Below are positions 33,150 through 44,000 of a DNA stretch of 64,000 nt, one piece after another (position 1 is the first letter of the stretch; the number at the start of each line of letters is the position of its first letter). The DNA comes from Roridomyces roridus (Eukaryota; Basidiomycota; Agaricomycetes; Agaricales; Mycenaceae): contig JARKIF010000001.1 of assembly GCA_029378245.1 (NCBI GenBank), positions 1,240,001 through 1,304,000 on the forward strand. Reading direction: 5' to 3'. The notes beneath the pieces were generated by a model. The model was not told where the DNA came from. It made no database searches and saw only the letters and a program-made list of their open reading frames with translations. A program made the translations under genes and the position numbers.

Positions 33150-34102
33150 ATGAATCACAACTTTCCACAGAACCTGCACATTCATCCAACCGCGCCTGCA
33201 GGCGATCAGTCAGGCAACTTTAGCGTGGAGAGCCAGGAGGAAGCTATTCGTCGGTTTGGAATCGCGGGCAAAGTCTGGTATACAACACTCTCGTCGGCGT
33301 CGTCTCTCTTCCTCTCATCCACTGGTGCTCAGGGAGGCTGCATACATCCTCAAAGACTACATAGACCCACCTCAAGACCATATCTTTGACCCCCCACTGT
33401 TTCGTGTGTCCGATGGCCGAAGAATAGTCGAACTCGGGTCTGGCTCCGGCATCGTCGCCGCTACCCTAGCCAATGCGCTCAATAGCACCGATATCATGTT
33501 CGTTACCGATCTGCCCGAAGTACTGTGTTCCCGAGTCCACGACCTCTCCAATAACAAAAGCGCAGGTCTGCCCACTTCTCCAACAAAACCTCTGTCTCAG
33601 CGAGACTATCCGCGTGCGACCACTTTCCTGGGGCGACAAGGCCCACGCAGATTGCATCGCCTCGGAACTCTCACCCTCTCCCTTGACGCACATCATCTGC
33701 AGCGATCTGGTCTACTTTCCCGACCTCCTTGCGCCCCTACTCAGATCTCTCATCCATCTCACCTCCCATCCCTTCGTCGCAGCACCCAGCGACGTCCAAC
33801 TCGTCATTTCATACAAAATCCGCAGTCTTGCCAAAGAAACACCATTCTGGTCCATGTTTGGGGTTTGGTTTGACTTTGCGCCTGTGTTGGTACAAAAGAC
33901 GAGTGGTGGCCCGTGGCAGCGGCTCGGCGTCGGCCTAGAAGATCCGACATTCGTGTTTGTCGCTCGACGGAGAGAAGAATCGTACGGGTGGGATCTCCCT
34001 CCAAACGACGTCGATGTTATGCACGGCGTCGTCTCGCGTGGATCCCTCGCACCCATGAGTGATGATACATTCGAAACACTGCTACTCATGTCCTTGGAAT
34101 AA
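33150..34102 (+). CDS. Protein-lysine methyltransferase, METTL21/EEF2KMT-like
   Basis: Exons 33150-33277, 33333-33519 and 33566-34102 (introns 55 and 46 nt) give 283 residues. The SAM-binding core is RRIVELGSGSGIVAATLANA (motif I), DIMFVTDLPEV (motif II acidic loop), LSWGDKA, and HIICSDLVYFPDLL, the DxxY motif diagnostic of the seven-beta-strand protein-lysine methyltransferase family. The N-terminal region (VWEAAYILKDYI) matches the 'W.a...La.yl' helix of this family. Substrate cannot be told from sequence. The stop is just 38 bp from the convergent arrestin-like gene's stop. Confidence 0.85.
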
Positions 34103-34140
34103 AATTATGAAAATCCATGATGATGATCTTTTTGGGATTC

Positions 34141-35765
34141 TCAGCCAAAGTCAAAGCAAGCAAGTCGCAACTCACAAAATCTCTGATTCCCATTCTCCAA
34201 ATACCCAACCGCCGAGTTGTAATCATTTTCAGCGGGCTTTGCGTAGCCAGGAGGAGCATGAGATTTCGGAACGATGCCAGGGACTTGCCTGATGATATTC
34301 GTCAGTGGAAGCACGATCCCTGTCAGAAAAACGAACTTGGTGGTAATCTTCACTGGCTCCGAGATGAACGATTTCTTGGAGTTGGTATCGACGTAACCGG
34401 CGACGTCGAATGGCAGTAGTTCGAGGGTATACTGCAAAGCGTTAGACGAAATCTAACAGAGAAATGAGAGCACTCACCCGCACTGAAAACCGGGGGAACA
34501 AGAAACTCGGCCTCAAAGACTTCTTGACCTCCACTTCTCCCCTCAAAACCCTTGTACCCGACTGCGGCGCGCCCTCCAAAGAGGGCCAAAAATACGCTTG
34601 TCCAACACCCATAGTGAAAAACGTGTTGCTTCGCCTCTCGGCGCGTTCTTCCATCGCGTCAGTGCCGAGTGCGATCGAGCGTACTAGGTGCATCTTGATG
34701 GCCTGTGGATTCGCTAGCGTGTCGAGTGCTTGTGGGTCCTCGCTCTTGAGTGTTAGCAATAGCGGGATGGGTGCGCCGAGTGAGTAGGTGAGCTAGGCTA
34801 ATTAGTAGGAGACGAGGAATCTTGAGTCTCGCGTACATACCGGTGTCGCGATGGCAAGCTAAAGTCAAGTAAGTTTAGTAGTCGACCCTTGGGATGAGTG
34901 CATACCGTGCATTCGACAACGACGTCTCTGACATCAAACAGCTTCCCCTTCATCTGCACCGGCGGCAGCACTTTCCAGCCCTCAGGATCACCGTCGGGTC
35001 CAACAAGATCGCTTCCCTCCTGGTACGCAACTTGGCGCAGTGCAGAAGGTCGGTCGGATTGTGTGATTGGCAGATAGGCAAAGCTGGTGACCAGACTGAA
35101 AGAGCATTAATCAAGCTGGTAACTTGAAGGAAGAGTGGGGCAGACGTTTGGTTGGCTTTGAACGTCCCCCGTTGAACAGTGGCTATAATTTTATAGTCAA
35201 TGTACGCGGGACTGGCGCGTTCCGAAAACTACTTGAGCAGTTAGCCCGTGAAGAAATGGCCGCGTAGTATCTCTCACCGAAGGCGGAAGTTGGAGCTCCA
35301 TCCCCTTGGCATCGGGCGGCGACACCTTTGTCGGCAGCGTAAAGCTGAACGGCCACGACCCTTTGGCAAGCTTCCCGCCCTTCTCCTTCTCATTCGGCCA
35401 CAAACCCTGCTTCAACTCGAGAAACACTTTCTCCTCTTGCCCAACAGCAGTCGCACCGCCCTGAATCTGAACAAGAGAAGTTGTCGGAGAGCGGAAAGCA
35501 GAGAATCAAATAGACAAACAGCGATAGAAATGCCCTTCAAACCCTCAGCTTTGACGAGATCAATCTCCACTCTCCCAGAAACCGTGTCGCCTTCAAGAAA
35601 GTACGGAGAAGAAGCGGGGTTTGGCGAGCGACTCGAGACGTAGATGAAAAGCCACGCGCGTCCGTTGGTTTCCAACGACAACTTGTGCTCTGAGCGCGTG
35701 GTGCTGGGAGGTGGGGCGGCGGCGTCGCGCGAGGTGTAGGCGGGCAGTTCCTCGTCGCCAGCCAT
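34141..35765 (-). CDS. Arrestin-like protein 1
   Basis: Start ATG 35765 (MAGDEELPAYTSRDA). The protein reads through several short introns: YFLEGDTVSGRVEIDL, then EEKVFLELKQGLWP, KGSWPFSFTLPTKVSPP, DGDPEGWKVLPPVQM, LTYSLGAPIPLLLTLKSED, TRVLRGEVEVKKSLRPSF and a short C-terminal tail. Paired beta-sandwich arrestin N and C domains are inferred from the G(D/E)xVxGxV strand, the 'PFSFxLP' strand and the 'Y.LGxxIPxxLTL' strand. Fungal alpha-arrestins act as adaptors linking ubiquitin ligases to plasma-membrane proteins. It heads a tandem pair with the gene at 36006-37586. Last-exon boundaries are uncertain. Confidence 0.75.
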
Positions 35766-36005
35766 GGTGCCTGAGAGCCAAGCAGTTTGAAGATCATGCA
35801 GTCCAGATTAGCGTGGGGCATGTGGTCCGTAATCAGACAAGATTAAAGCGTGTGATATGCAGGAGATACAAGACTGTGATGTGGATATACGCTATGCTAC
35901 AAGGAGAGAGAGTAAGAAACGAGAGAGAGACCGTGGCGCCATGTCCAGACATGGTCGTAATGAAATATTAGATAGTACGATGTGGGTAGCGAGCGGATTT
36001 CTCTC

Positions 36006-37586
36006 CTAAAAGCGTCCGAAAATCGGCATGTTCGCCTGAGCGAAATAATCGTTATGTGTTCGTGGAACTGGAAGGGGTGCGTATTCGGGTGGCGCGTAAG
36101 CATGAGGACGTGGACCTAGATAGAGCGCGTGAGTCACCAGGGAGAGGAAAGGGAGGGGCAGACTGACTGTCGCGAGCATAAGTCGTTGCGATCGTAACAG
36201 GTTCGAGCAGGATGGATTGGTGAGAGGATGAAGGGACAAAGCCGACAGTTTCAAACGAGGAGACGACAACAGTGTACTGAACACAAATGGTTAGTTTCTG
36301 GCTCGTATTAAAGGATACTTGGAACGTACCGAGACAGTAAAAATACCGAAAGCAGAGGTCGAAGCAAGATCTTTGGAGAGTTTGATCTCTCCCTCCAAAT
36401 TGCGAGAATAGGTGTCGCTACCGCTAGGCGCTGGCCAGAATACAGCGCGGGACACATCCTCGAAGGACTCTGCCCAGTCGGGCGCACGTTTGCTGGAGGT
36501 GGACAGATTCTGGTATCGGACGCAGCGTCGCAAGGTGACCATGGGAGCGGAGGGCGAAGAAAACAAGTCGAGCGCATGTTCATCCGTGCTATCCAGAGTC
36601 ATCCGGCAAGGAATGACGGTGCCCCGGGTATATGATAGCGGATTCGCAAGGTGAAGCTGGAACGATGGATGGTTAGATCCATCCACAAATGAAGCACGGT
36701 AAACCTACTGTGCAGTGGACCGACGCTTCACGCCTCTGGAACATCGTTCCCCGTATAACGGCAGTCGTCGTGGATTTCCACCCGGTGGGATCGACTTCAG
36801 GACCAGGAATCAAGGAGTTTTCGCGATACGCCAGCTGTCGCAACGCCGAGGGTGGATCGGGGCGTATATTAGGGACATAAGCAAAGCGTGTTTTGACGCT
36901 AACAAGTCGTCAGCAAGGTCGCTAAAACGGTAAACAATATACTCACTGGCTGTCTGGGCGGAGTTTACCGCGAGAAACAAGTACAGAGATTTCGTATGCT
37001 ACACTGGCGCGGGTATGACGTTCCAGAAACGTTTCGGGGAGTCGATAGAGGACACCATCTTTGCCGCTGACGGCCTTCTGCAGGGGAATGGAGAAAGGCC
37101 AGACGGAGGCGCCGAGCAGCTTGGTAGCGGCACCTGATGCACGGCTGTCGGCCTTGGACCATAGCGGAAGGGACTGGGAGAGGAAGATGTACGTGTCGTT
37201 GACACCGGCGCCGGTGACGATGCGTCCAGTAATCTGAGATGATTTAATCAGCCATGCCTGGTGGGAGAGAAGAGACCGCTCACGTTGACGGTGACAGAGT
37301 GAATCGAGTCACCCTTCTCGGCGTGCAGTTGGAAGGAGCCGTTGATGTGTTCCTTCTCGTTGTACATCGGTGTCGATTTGCTGGACTTGGCGCTGCTCCG
37401 GAGTGTGAGGGAGGCCCAGGGACGGCCCTTGCTGTCCTCGAGCGGGAAAATGTGCTCTACGGGTTCCCGACGGACAGCGGGTTGGGCAAGAGTGTTGCGC
37501 CGGGTATAAGCAGGCAGGTCGGCCGCAGACTGAGGTACCGGACCAAGTCTGCTGAACCGCCTGTAGCGGGGAGGGGACGCGTCCAT
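36006..37586 (-). CDS. Arrestin-like protein 2
   Basis: Start ATG 37586 (MDASPPRYRRFSR). Recognisable strands: DLPAYTRRNTLAQPAV, EHINGSFQLHAEKGDSIHSV, GRIVTGAGVNDTYIFLSQSL, WPFSIPLQKAVSGKDGVLYR, LPETFLERHTRASVAYEISV, NPLSYTRGTVIPCRMTLDST and a C-terminal IFTVS strand followed by EPVTIATTYA. It shares the LPAYT start with arrestin-like 1 and the SYTRGT-IPC strand with the gene at 47192-48620, so the three are paralogs. Stop at 36006, 241 bp from the start of arrestin-like 1, same strand. Confidence 0.75.
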
Positions 37587-38924
37587 GGGAAGGGTGATGG
37601 TCCAAGCACATTGTCTGCTCAGTCTTATACTTACCGCGCGTCAGAAGAACACAAAAAGGAATACAAGGATGCGTCCCAATTTGGATTTTGCCGAGCGCCA
37701 TGCCGCGGGTCCGGCATTTCCATATATGGGTTTTCCCCCTAGTAGAGACAAAAAGACTTGACGTACCAGGGACTGCCCAAGAACAATTGAACAAAAACCT
37801 CGAGAAGAGTTGGCGGCCGGCACCTTCACGTGTATTACGGGTTTCGACAATGAGCTCCGGGGCGCCCGCACGGGTAGAAATCCGACAGTCTAACAATTGG
37901 CTGAGAGAAGGTGGTAAACACGGGGGCATGAGGCGGGCAGGGAACTCACGAAAAGAGACAGGTGAAGATATCAGTTCCTTCAAGCTCAAAGAAGCAGGAC
38001 TTGCATCAAAGTATTGGAAGACTCAATGGAGTGGTCGATTGAAACGCTGAAAAACTTCCGCGGAGGCCAGACGCGAGCTAATTGTAGCGCTTCTCCAGGC
38101 TAGCTAGTACTTAGCAGATTTTGAAGAGAAGTCACCGCTCTTATTGTTTTCGAGCCAATCACTCTCGAAAAAGACCAGCAGCTCTGAAGCAAGCCAAACA
38201 CGAATTTTTGGATCCAGGATGACCCATGAGGACGCTCCTGCAGCCTCGGGTTCAAATGCAGTTCAAGGCCTGGAGAAAGTGGAGGAAGCGGTAACTTAAG
38301 GAAAGGGAGCACGCGCAACACGTGCTTCACCTTGAACTGGACCCGTCCGAAGCACGTCCTCCCCCGCCTTTCATGGTCCTCGAGTCCAGACGCGAAGCTG
38401 CCTTGGCAAGGGCAAGGGGCACATCATCCTTCCATCTCGAATGAAGGCCAAGATCAACATCTTTGATTCTGCTGTCGTCTGACCATCCCGCCTCATCCCG
38501 CGCACTTTCTTCTATGGCATCGCGCTTCCTCTAACCGCTGCCTTCTTGGCGTCGAACTCTTGTAGGACGACCTGAACAAGACATCACGCGCGTTCTAGTC
38601 TCCTGCAGGCGAACAGAGGGACATTCCATTCTTGCAGTCGCTTTTCCATTTTGCCTCATTGAAACCCAAGCCTAGTCGCGCTCCAGTGCAAGATGGGCAA
38701 GATCCGTACAAACGACCATGTACTGGCTCTAACGTTACGTCAAAACAGCGGCCTTGAGTGTGTCGGTCTCCAATCCTGGCCGACGCTTGGGACCTGAAGC
38801 TCGTACAAACTGGAAGTTCTACTTCCTCTCGTGTCCCGCCAAGGAGCGATTCCTCGAACACAGCGTTTCTTGGCCTTGGTTTAAAGGCCAGCTGTGGGCG
38901 CGACTGAGTCTCATTCGTTGCACC
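37587..38924. other. Intergenic, no supportable gene
   Basis: Promoter side of arrestin-like 2 and of the ICL/PEP-mutase gene. Short frames on both strands lack motifs. Confidence 0.4.
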
Positions 38925-40363
38925 ATGTCTCCCGTCCTCAGCACTACCTCTAATACCACCACTGAACGCTGGATTATTCCTGCTGTTGCAAGCACCAAGC
39001 CTTGCTCTACCTCCCGTTACCACAATCCGCGCCTCGACCCGCGAAACTACCTCGATGGTCCTCTCTCAAACAATCCAGCTACGCGTCTTCGCCAGATGCT
39101 TGCGCGTCCCGGAATTATTGCCAGTATTGTGTATTCTAAATGCACACGAGCACTAATCGGTCCTCAGGTTGCTCCGGGAATATGTGACGGTATCAGCGCT
39201 CGCTGCGCCATCGAGGCGGGCTTTGACTGTCTGTACCAAAGGTCTGTTTTCATTCCGTCCATCCTTTCACTCGATGTTGACGACCGGACAGTGGTGCGGC
39301 TACTACTGCATCGGCAAGTCTCTCTCTCTTGATGACAACCCTCGTTTTGACCATCCCTCGCAGAGGCTTGGACAGCCAGACCTGGCGATTGCGACACTCA
39401 ACGATTTTGTTGGCGTGCGTATTCACATTTTTTCCTTTCTCCCTCAATTAACTTTTCTTCCAGGCGGCTGAGATGGTCTGTGGTCTTGAACCAACGATGC
39501 CGGTCATTGCAGACGCGGACACAGGGTATGGACTTGTCAAGTTTGCGTCCTTCATCATATTCAACTTCATCAGCTTCGGCGGTCCCACCATGATTGCTCG
39601 CACTGTCACGAAATACGCCCGAGCAGGCGTCGCCGGCCTTCACATTGAAGACCAAGTCCAAACTAAACGTTGCGGTCACCTTCTCGGCAAGCAGGTCGTG
39701 TCGCGCGAAGAGTTTGTCACACGTATACGGGCGGCGGTGCTTGCCCGGGACTCGATGCCCGGCGGGTCTGACTTTGTTATCATCGGGCGCACGGACTCGG
39801 CGCAGGTCCTGGGGATGGATGAAGCGATCCTGAGGTTGAAGCTTGCTGCGGATGCGGGTGCGGATGTTTGCTTCATTGAGGGGGTGAAGACGAAGCAGCT
39901 GTTGGAGCAGACGGTCGCTGCGTTGGCGCCCAAGCCGGTGAGCCCCTTTCTTCTTCGTTGCTTCCATCTTTACTGAGAGTTACCTTGAGGTGTTGGTCAA
40001 CGTGATATCCGGAGGATTGACGCCATCCTTCACTTCGAAAGACGCCGAAGCTATGGGCGCCAAGATAATCAGTGAGTGCTCGATTTGTAGCTATGCCTAT
40101 GTCTTCTCAAATCCCGCAGTATTTTCGCTAGCTTCCTGCGTTCCTATGGTACACGCTGTCCGCGCAGCAATGAAGGCGCTCAAAGAGACCGGCACGGACT
40201 TTATTGCGGCTCAGGGTATGGGGCCGAGGGATTTCTTTGAGGTCATGGGTGGGTCTCTCTGGTATGCGCTGGATTTGAATGCAGTTCTGACTTTTGGATA
40301 GGACTGCGCGACGCGATCAGTCTCGATTCCAAGGCGGGAGGGAGTGCGTTTGTTTCGATTTAG
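38925..40363 (+). CDS. Isocitrate lyase / PEP-mutase superfamily enzyme
   Basis: Exons 38925-39128, 39168-39241, 39292-39313, 39364-39414, 39464-39525, 39574-39937, 39990-40071, 40120-40248 and 40302-40363. The fold is clear: RPGII...VAPGICDGISARCAIEAG, TTASRLGQPDLAIATLNDF, MPVIADADTGFGGP, HIEDQVQTKRCGHLLGKQ (catalytic-loop KRCGH as in 2-methylisocitrate-lyase-like members), IIGRTDSAQ, GADVCFIEG and AKIIIFSLASCVP. Such enzymes cleave or form C-C or P-C bonds of 2-oxoacid-type substrates (oxaloacetate hydrolase, methylisocitrate lyase, PEP mutase); which reaction applies is not decidable here. The intron at 39314-39363 begins GCAAGT, a GC-AG intron, required to keep the frame. Exon 3 is 22 nt. 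The first intron, placed at 39129-39167, is unusually short and its donor is uncertain. Confidence 0.85.
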
Positions 40364-41034
40364 GTGTAATATTTGCGGTATCTTTTGGGCTGTATTGTAC
40401 TTGGTGGTTCTTGAATAATATCTGGCTCCTGCATCACCCAAGCGCGGTTGGCGTTGCCCAAAGGAGATAATCTACCTTGCTCAAAACAGTTGCTCAAAAC
40501 AGTTGCACACAAACACTCTTTTTCTTCAACCTCCATGAACTCTCTCAAGCGCTTCCACCACCGACGATGACACGCAAGACTACCAATTGTGAGTCTCTTC
40601 ACAATCTACTTCAGGATGAATAAAATAGAAGTCAAGCCCTGAATCAACGATATTGACGAGATCTATTCTACTGACCCACCTCTTCTTGTCCTTCTCCCCG
40701 TCTTTACCGTATGGACGTAGCTGACTATTCTATCAGATACCGTTGGTCTCGTTGGAGTTCCAGTTGGCTGGGCTTTTGAGAGAGAGAGGGTGCTTGGGTG
40801 CGTTTTTTCTCCGAGTACGGCTTGTCTTTTGTACTTCCCCCAAATAAACGTCGGACTTTTTTCATCGTACGTCGACACCAGTCGCGGCACCACCTTCCCT
40901 TCCATCTGCCATTGCGAATTGCTCGCCCTTGAAGTGTCGACGTGCCTGATGGAGCCATACATATCCTCATGTATCTTTGGCCGTCTTCCAGCGCATAAAG
41001 CCAGGTGACATGGGTGCAACCAGTCGTGTTCGCT
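40364..41034. other. Intergenic between the ICL-family gene and the ABC transporter
   Basis: No gene seen. A perfect near-tandem GCTCAAAACAGTT occurs twice at 40478-40503. Confidence 0.4.
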
Positions 41035-44000
41035 ATGGACTCCGACTCATTGACTGTTCTCCTCTATGCCGCTTTGCTCTCTGCTCTCATTCTAGCGTTC
41101 TGTTCTGCCAAGTTGGTCCGAGCAAAGGCAGCTTCAGAACCGTCGTGCAAGAACCTGTCAAAGCATGGTGGTGCTACTGCTCTGCTTTGCAGCAGCCTCC
41201 GAGTCCTGGCGTGTTCGACTCTTTTGGGACTATCAGTCGCGTCGTCGTTTAATAACGACGCGTATTGGAAGCTTCAACTAGCACTCGGTGTTTTTTACGT
41301 CCGTGGCTCGGCGATTCGGACGTTCTTAGTCTAACAGGCACCAGTTATACGCATCTCTGCTCGCTGCAGCCGCCATCTTCAGTTCGGTGGCCAAGGCGCA
41401 CCTAGACTTCATACTGTCTGTCGCCTTTATTGTTTACTTTTACCGCGATATCTTGCCGCTTGGTACATACACATGGCCCATCCAAGACGCGGCCGAGGGT
41501 CGTGTCCTGCTCGCAAAAATCATCGTCCTCACTGTCGCCGCGGTGATGATACCGCTGGTCACGCCACGGACGTATATCCCTGTCGACCCTTTGGTGCGTG
41601 GTTCCTCTTTTTATTTTTGAAATTTTCTGAATCGGGAACTCAGCAACCAATGCCCATCCCAAACCCTGAGCAGACCGCATCACCTCTCTCGCTACTATCT
41701 CTCAGCTTCCTTGATCCTCTCGTATTGCTCGCCTACAGACTACCTCATTTGTCATTCGACCTTCTTCCTCCACTCGCCGACACGGATTATTCGCAGAATC
41801 TCAAGGCACGAGGGTTTCCGGTATGTCAGTATCTGCTTGCACGCACCCAATCTGACGAGAACAGAACTTGGACCCATTCTCAGGCGCGGGGAAGCGGCAC
41901 ATAGTTCTCGGCATACTCAAAACATTCCGGTACTTTTCGATGCTACCTTTTGGTACCGTCAGCTCACGTAGGATAGAACTGACTTTGTTATTCTCATCTT
42001 CACGATATTTATCTACCTCGCCTGCATGTTTGCTGCGCCGATTGGTATCAACCGTGTACTTGCGTGAGTACTTGTTTTGTCAGAGTCTATCTGGGCTTAT
42101 GTCTCGTTACACAGATATCTCGAAGATGGGCCAAGTACCTCCGAATTCCGGCCCTTTGTCTGGATCATTTGGCTCGCCCTGGGTCCTTTGGCGTCTTCGA
42201 TCGCCATGCAAGCTTATTTTCGCATGATCCGACATATCAGTGTGCAGTTGGAGAGCCTCCTGACGGAACTCATCTTTGAGCATGCACTGCGCGTACGCGT
42301 CAAAGCACAAAACCCGGATGCGGACAACGGACCATCCGAAGCGAGTGTCGGCGCGGACGCCAGTCGAGAAACTTTGAATTCCACCTCCAATTCCAAAAAG
42401 GCCGTTAACAGTTCTATCGACCTTGGCCGCATCAACAACCTTATTAGCACGGATCTGCGCAATTTAACGGAATTGGTGCAGTTCCCCCTGCTTTTATTCC
42501 ACATGCCGGCTAGTATTGTTATATCCCTCGTCTTCTTGTATCAAATATTGGGCTGGAGGCACGTTACCGGCTTGCTCTCTTGTGATGAATACTCATTCTT
42601 GCAGTTCTTTTGTGGGAATGGCTGCGATGGCGGTCCTCCTACCCTTCTTTATCATGGTGTCGGGCTTCTTGCAGGCCATGCAGAAAGGCCGTATCAAAGC
42701 TGCCGATGCGCGTATCGGGACAATTACTGAAAGTGAGCTGCCTCCGTACTGCTTTTTGTCCTTTTGCTGATGGTGTTCGTTCAGTGATGAATGTCCTACG
42801 TATGATCAAGTTGTTCGGATGGGAGGGCAAAATGCTTGAACGCGTCAACGTAAAGCGGGAGGCGGAGCTTGGATGGATTTGGCAACGCGAATTTTTCGAA
42901 GTGGTTGCCAATAATATCAAGTAAGCCTTCTGGGTTTTGTTCGCTGGATGTCGATTGACGGTCAACAGTGGTCTCATTCTCAGTGAGTCCACTTTCCACA
43001 ACGGTCGCACCACTCTGAATCCTTGCTCAAGTTGTGACCATGGTCTTGACTTATTCCACCTTTGTCAATGTCGTCCTAGCGGACATTCTAAGAAACTAAA
43101 CCCTTCCTTCAGATCGTTGTCATGAAACAAGAATTACGGCCCTCCATCGTCTTTGGCTCGCTACCTGTGCTGGAAATAATCCGCACGCAATTGTTCAGTG
43201 CGAACTACCAACTAATCCAGTTCATTGATGCCAAGGTCTCGATCGATCGGATCAACGACTTTTTGCACAACGTGAGCTGGTTTTCGTTCGCCGTGGGGAT
43301 CTTACCTGGGTGTGCTTTAGACAGAGGTTTTGGACAGTTTTATAGAGACGGAGGCGATTACCGAAGCAACGCCCGAGTTGATTGGGTTCCGCGACGCTTC
43401 TTTCACTTGGTCCAACGAAAGCGATGGGTCCGCCACGCCGTCAAGGCGAAACTTTGTTCTTCATGTCGAAGGCGAGCTGCTGTTCAAACCCAAGTGCATC
43501 AATCTTATTGTACGTTGCCGTTTACATTTCCTGTCCTGTCCTTGACTTTGACTGCTAGTTGGGTCCGACTGGCGCTGGTGAGCAACTGCCAATGCATGTT
43601 AACGGCGATTGACTCGTTCAGGGAAAACTTCGTGAGTCAACACTTTAGCAGGAATATCAAATGATTGATCCTTTTGTCAGGCTGCTCATGGCCTTGCTCG
43701 GTGAGTTCGAGTGGAGGTCAGCGCCCGGCAATGATTGATACGTCTTGCAGGCGAAATGCATTTCGTCCCCTTGACGCCAAGCTCATGGTTTCACCTCCCC
43801 CGTGCCGGCGGGGTGGCCTATGCCGCGCAGGAATCATGGGTGTTGAACGAGACGATCCGCGACAATATATTGTTCGGCGCTGAGTACGATGATGAACGGT
43901 TGGTCGCATCGGTGCTCGTCTGTAATGGCGCTAACAACGGACAGGTACAAGAAGGTTATCCACCAGTGCGCCCTTGAGCGTGATTTAGAACTGTTTGATG

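Noticed and set aside
39520..39580. Read-through of TGYGLVKFASFIIFNFISFGG in the ICL-family gene
   Set aside because: Removing a 48-nt GT-AG intron gives DADTGFGGPTM, the conserved active-site strand, so the hydrophobic insert is an intron.
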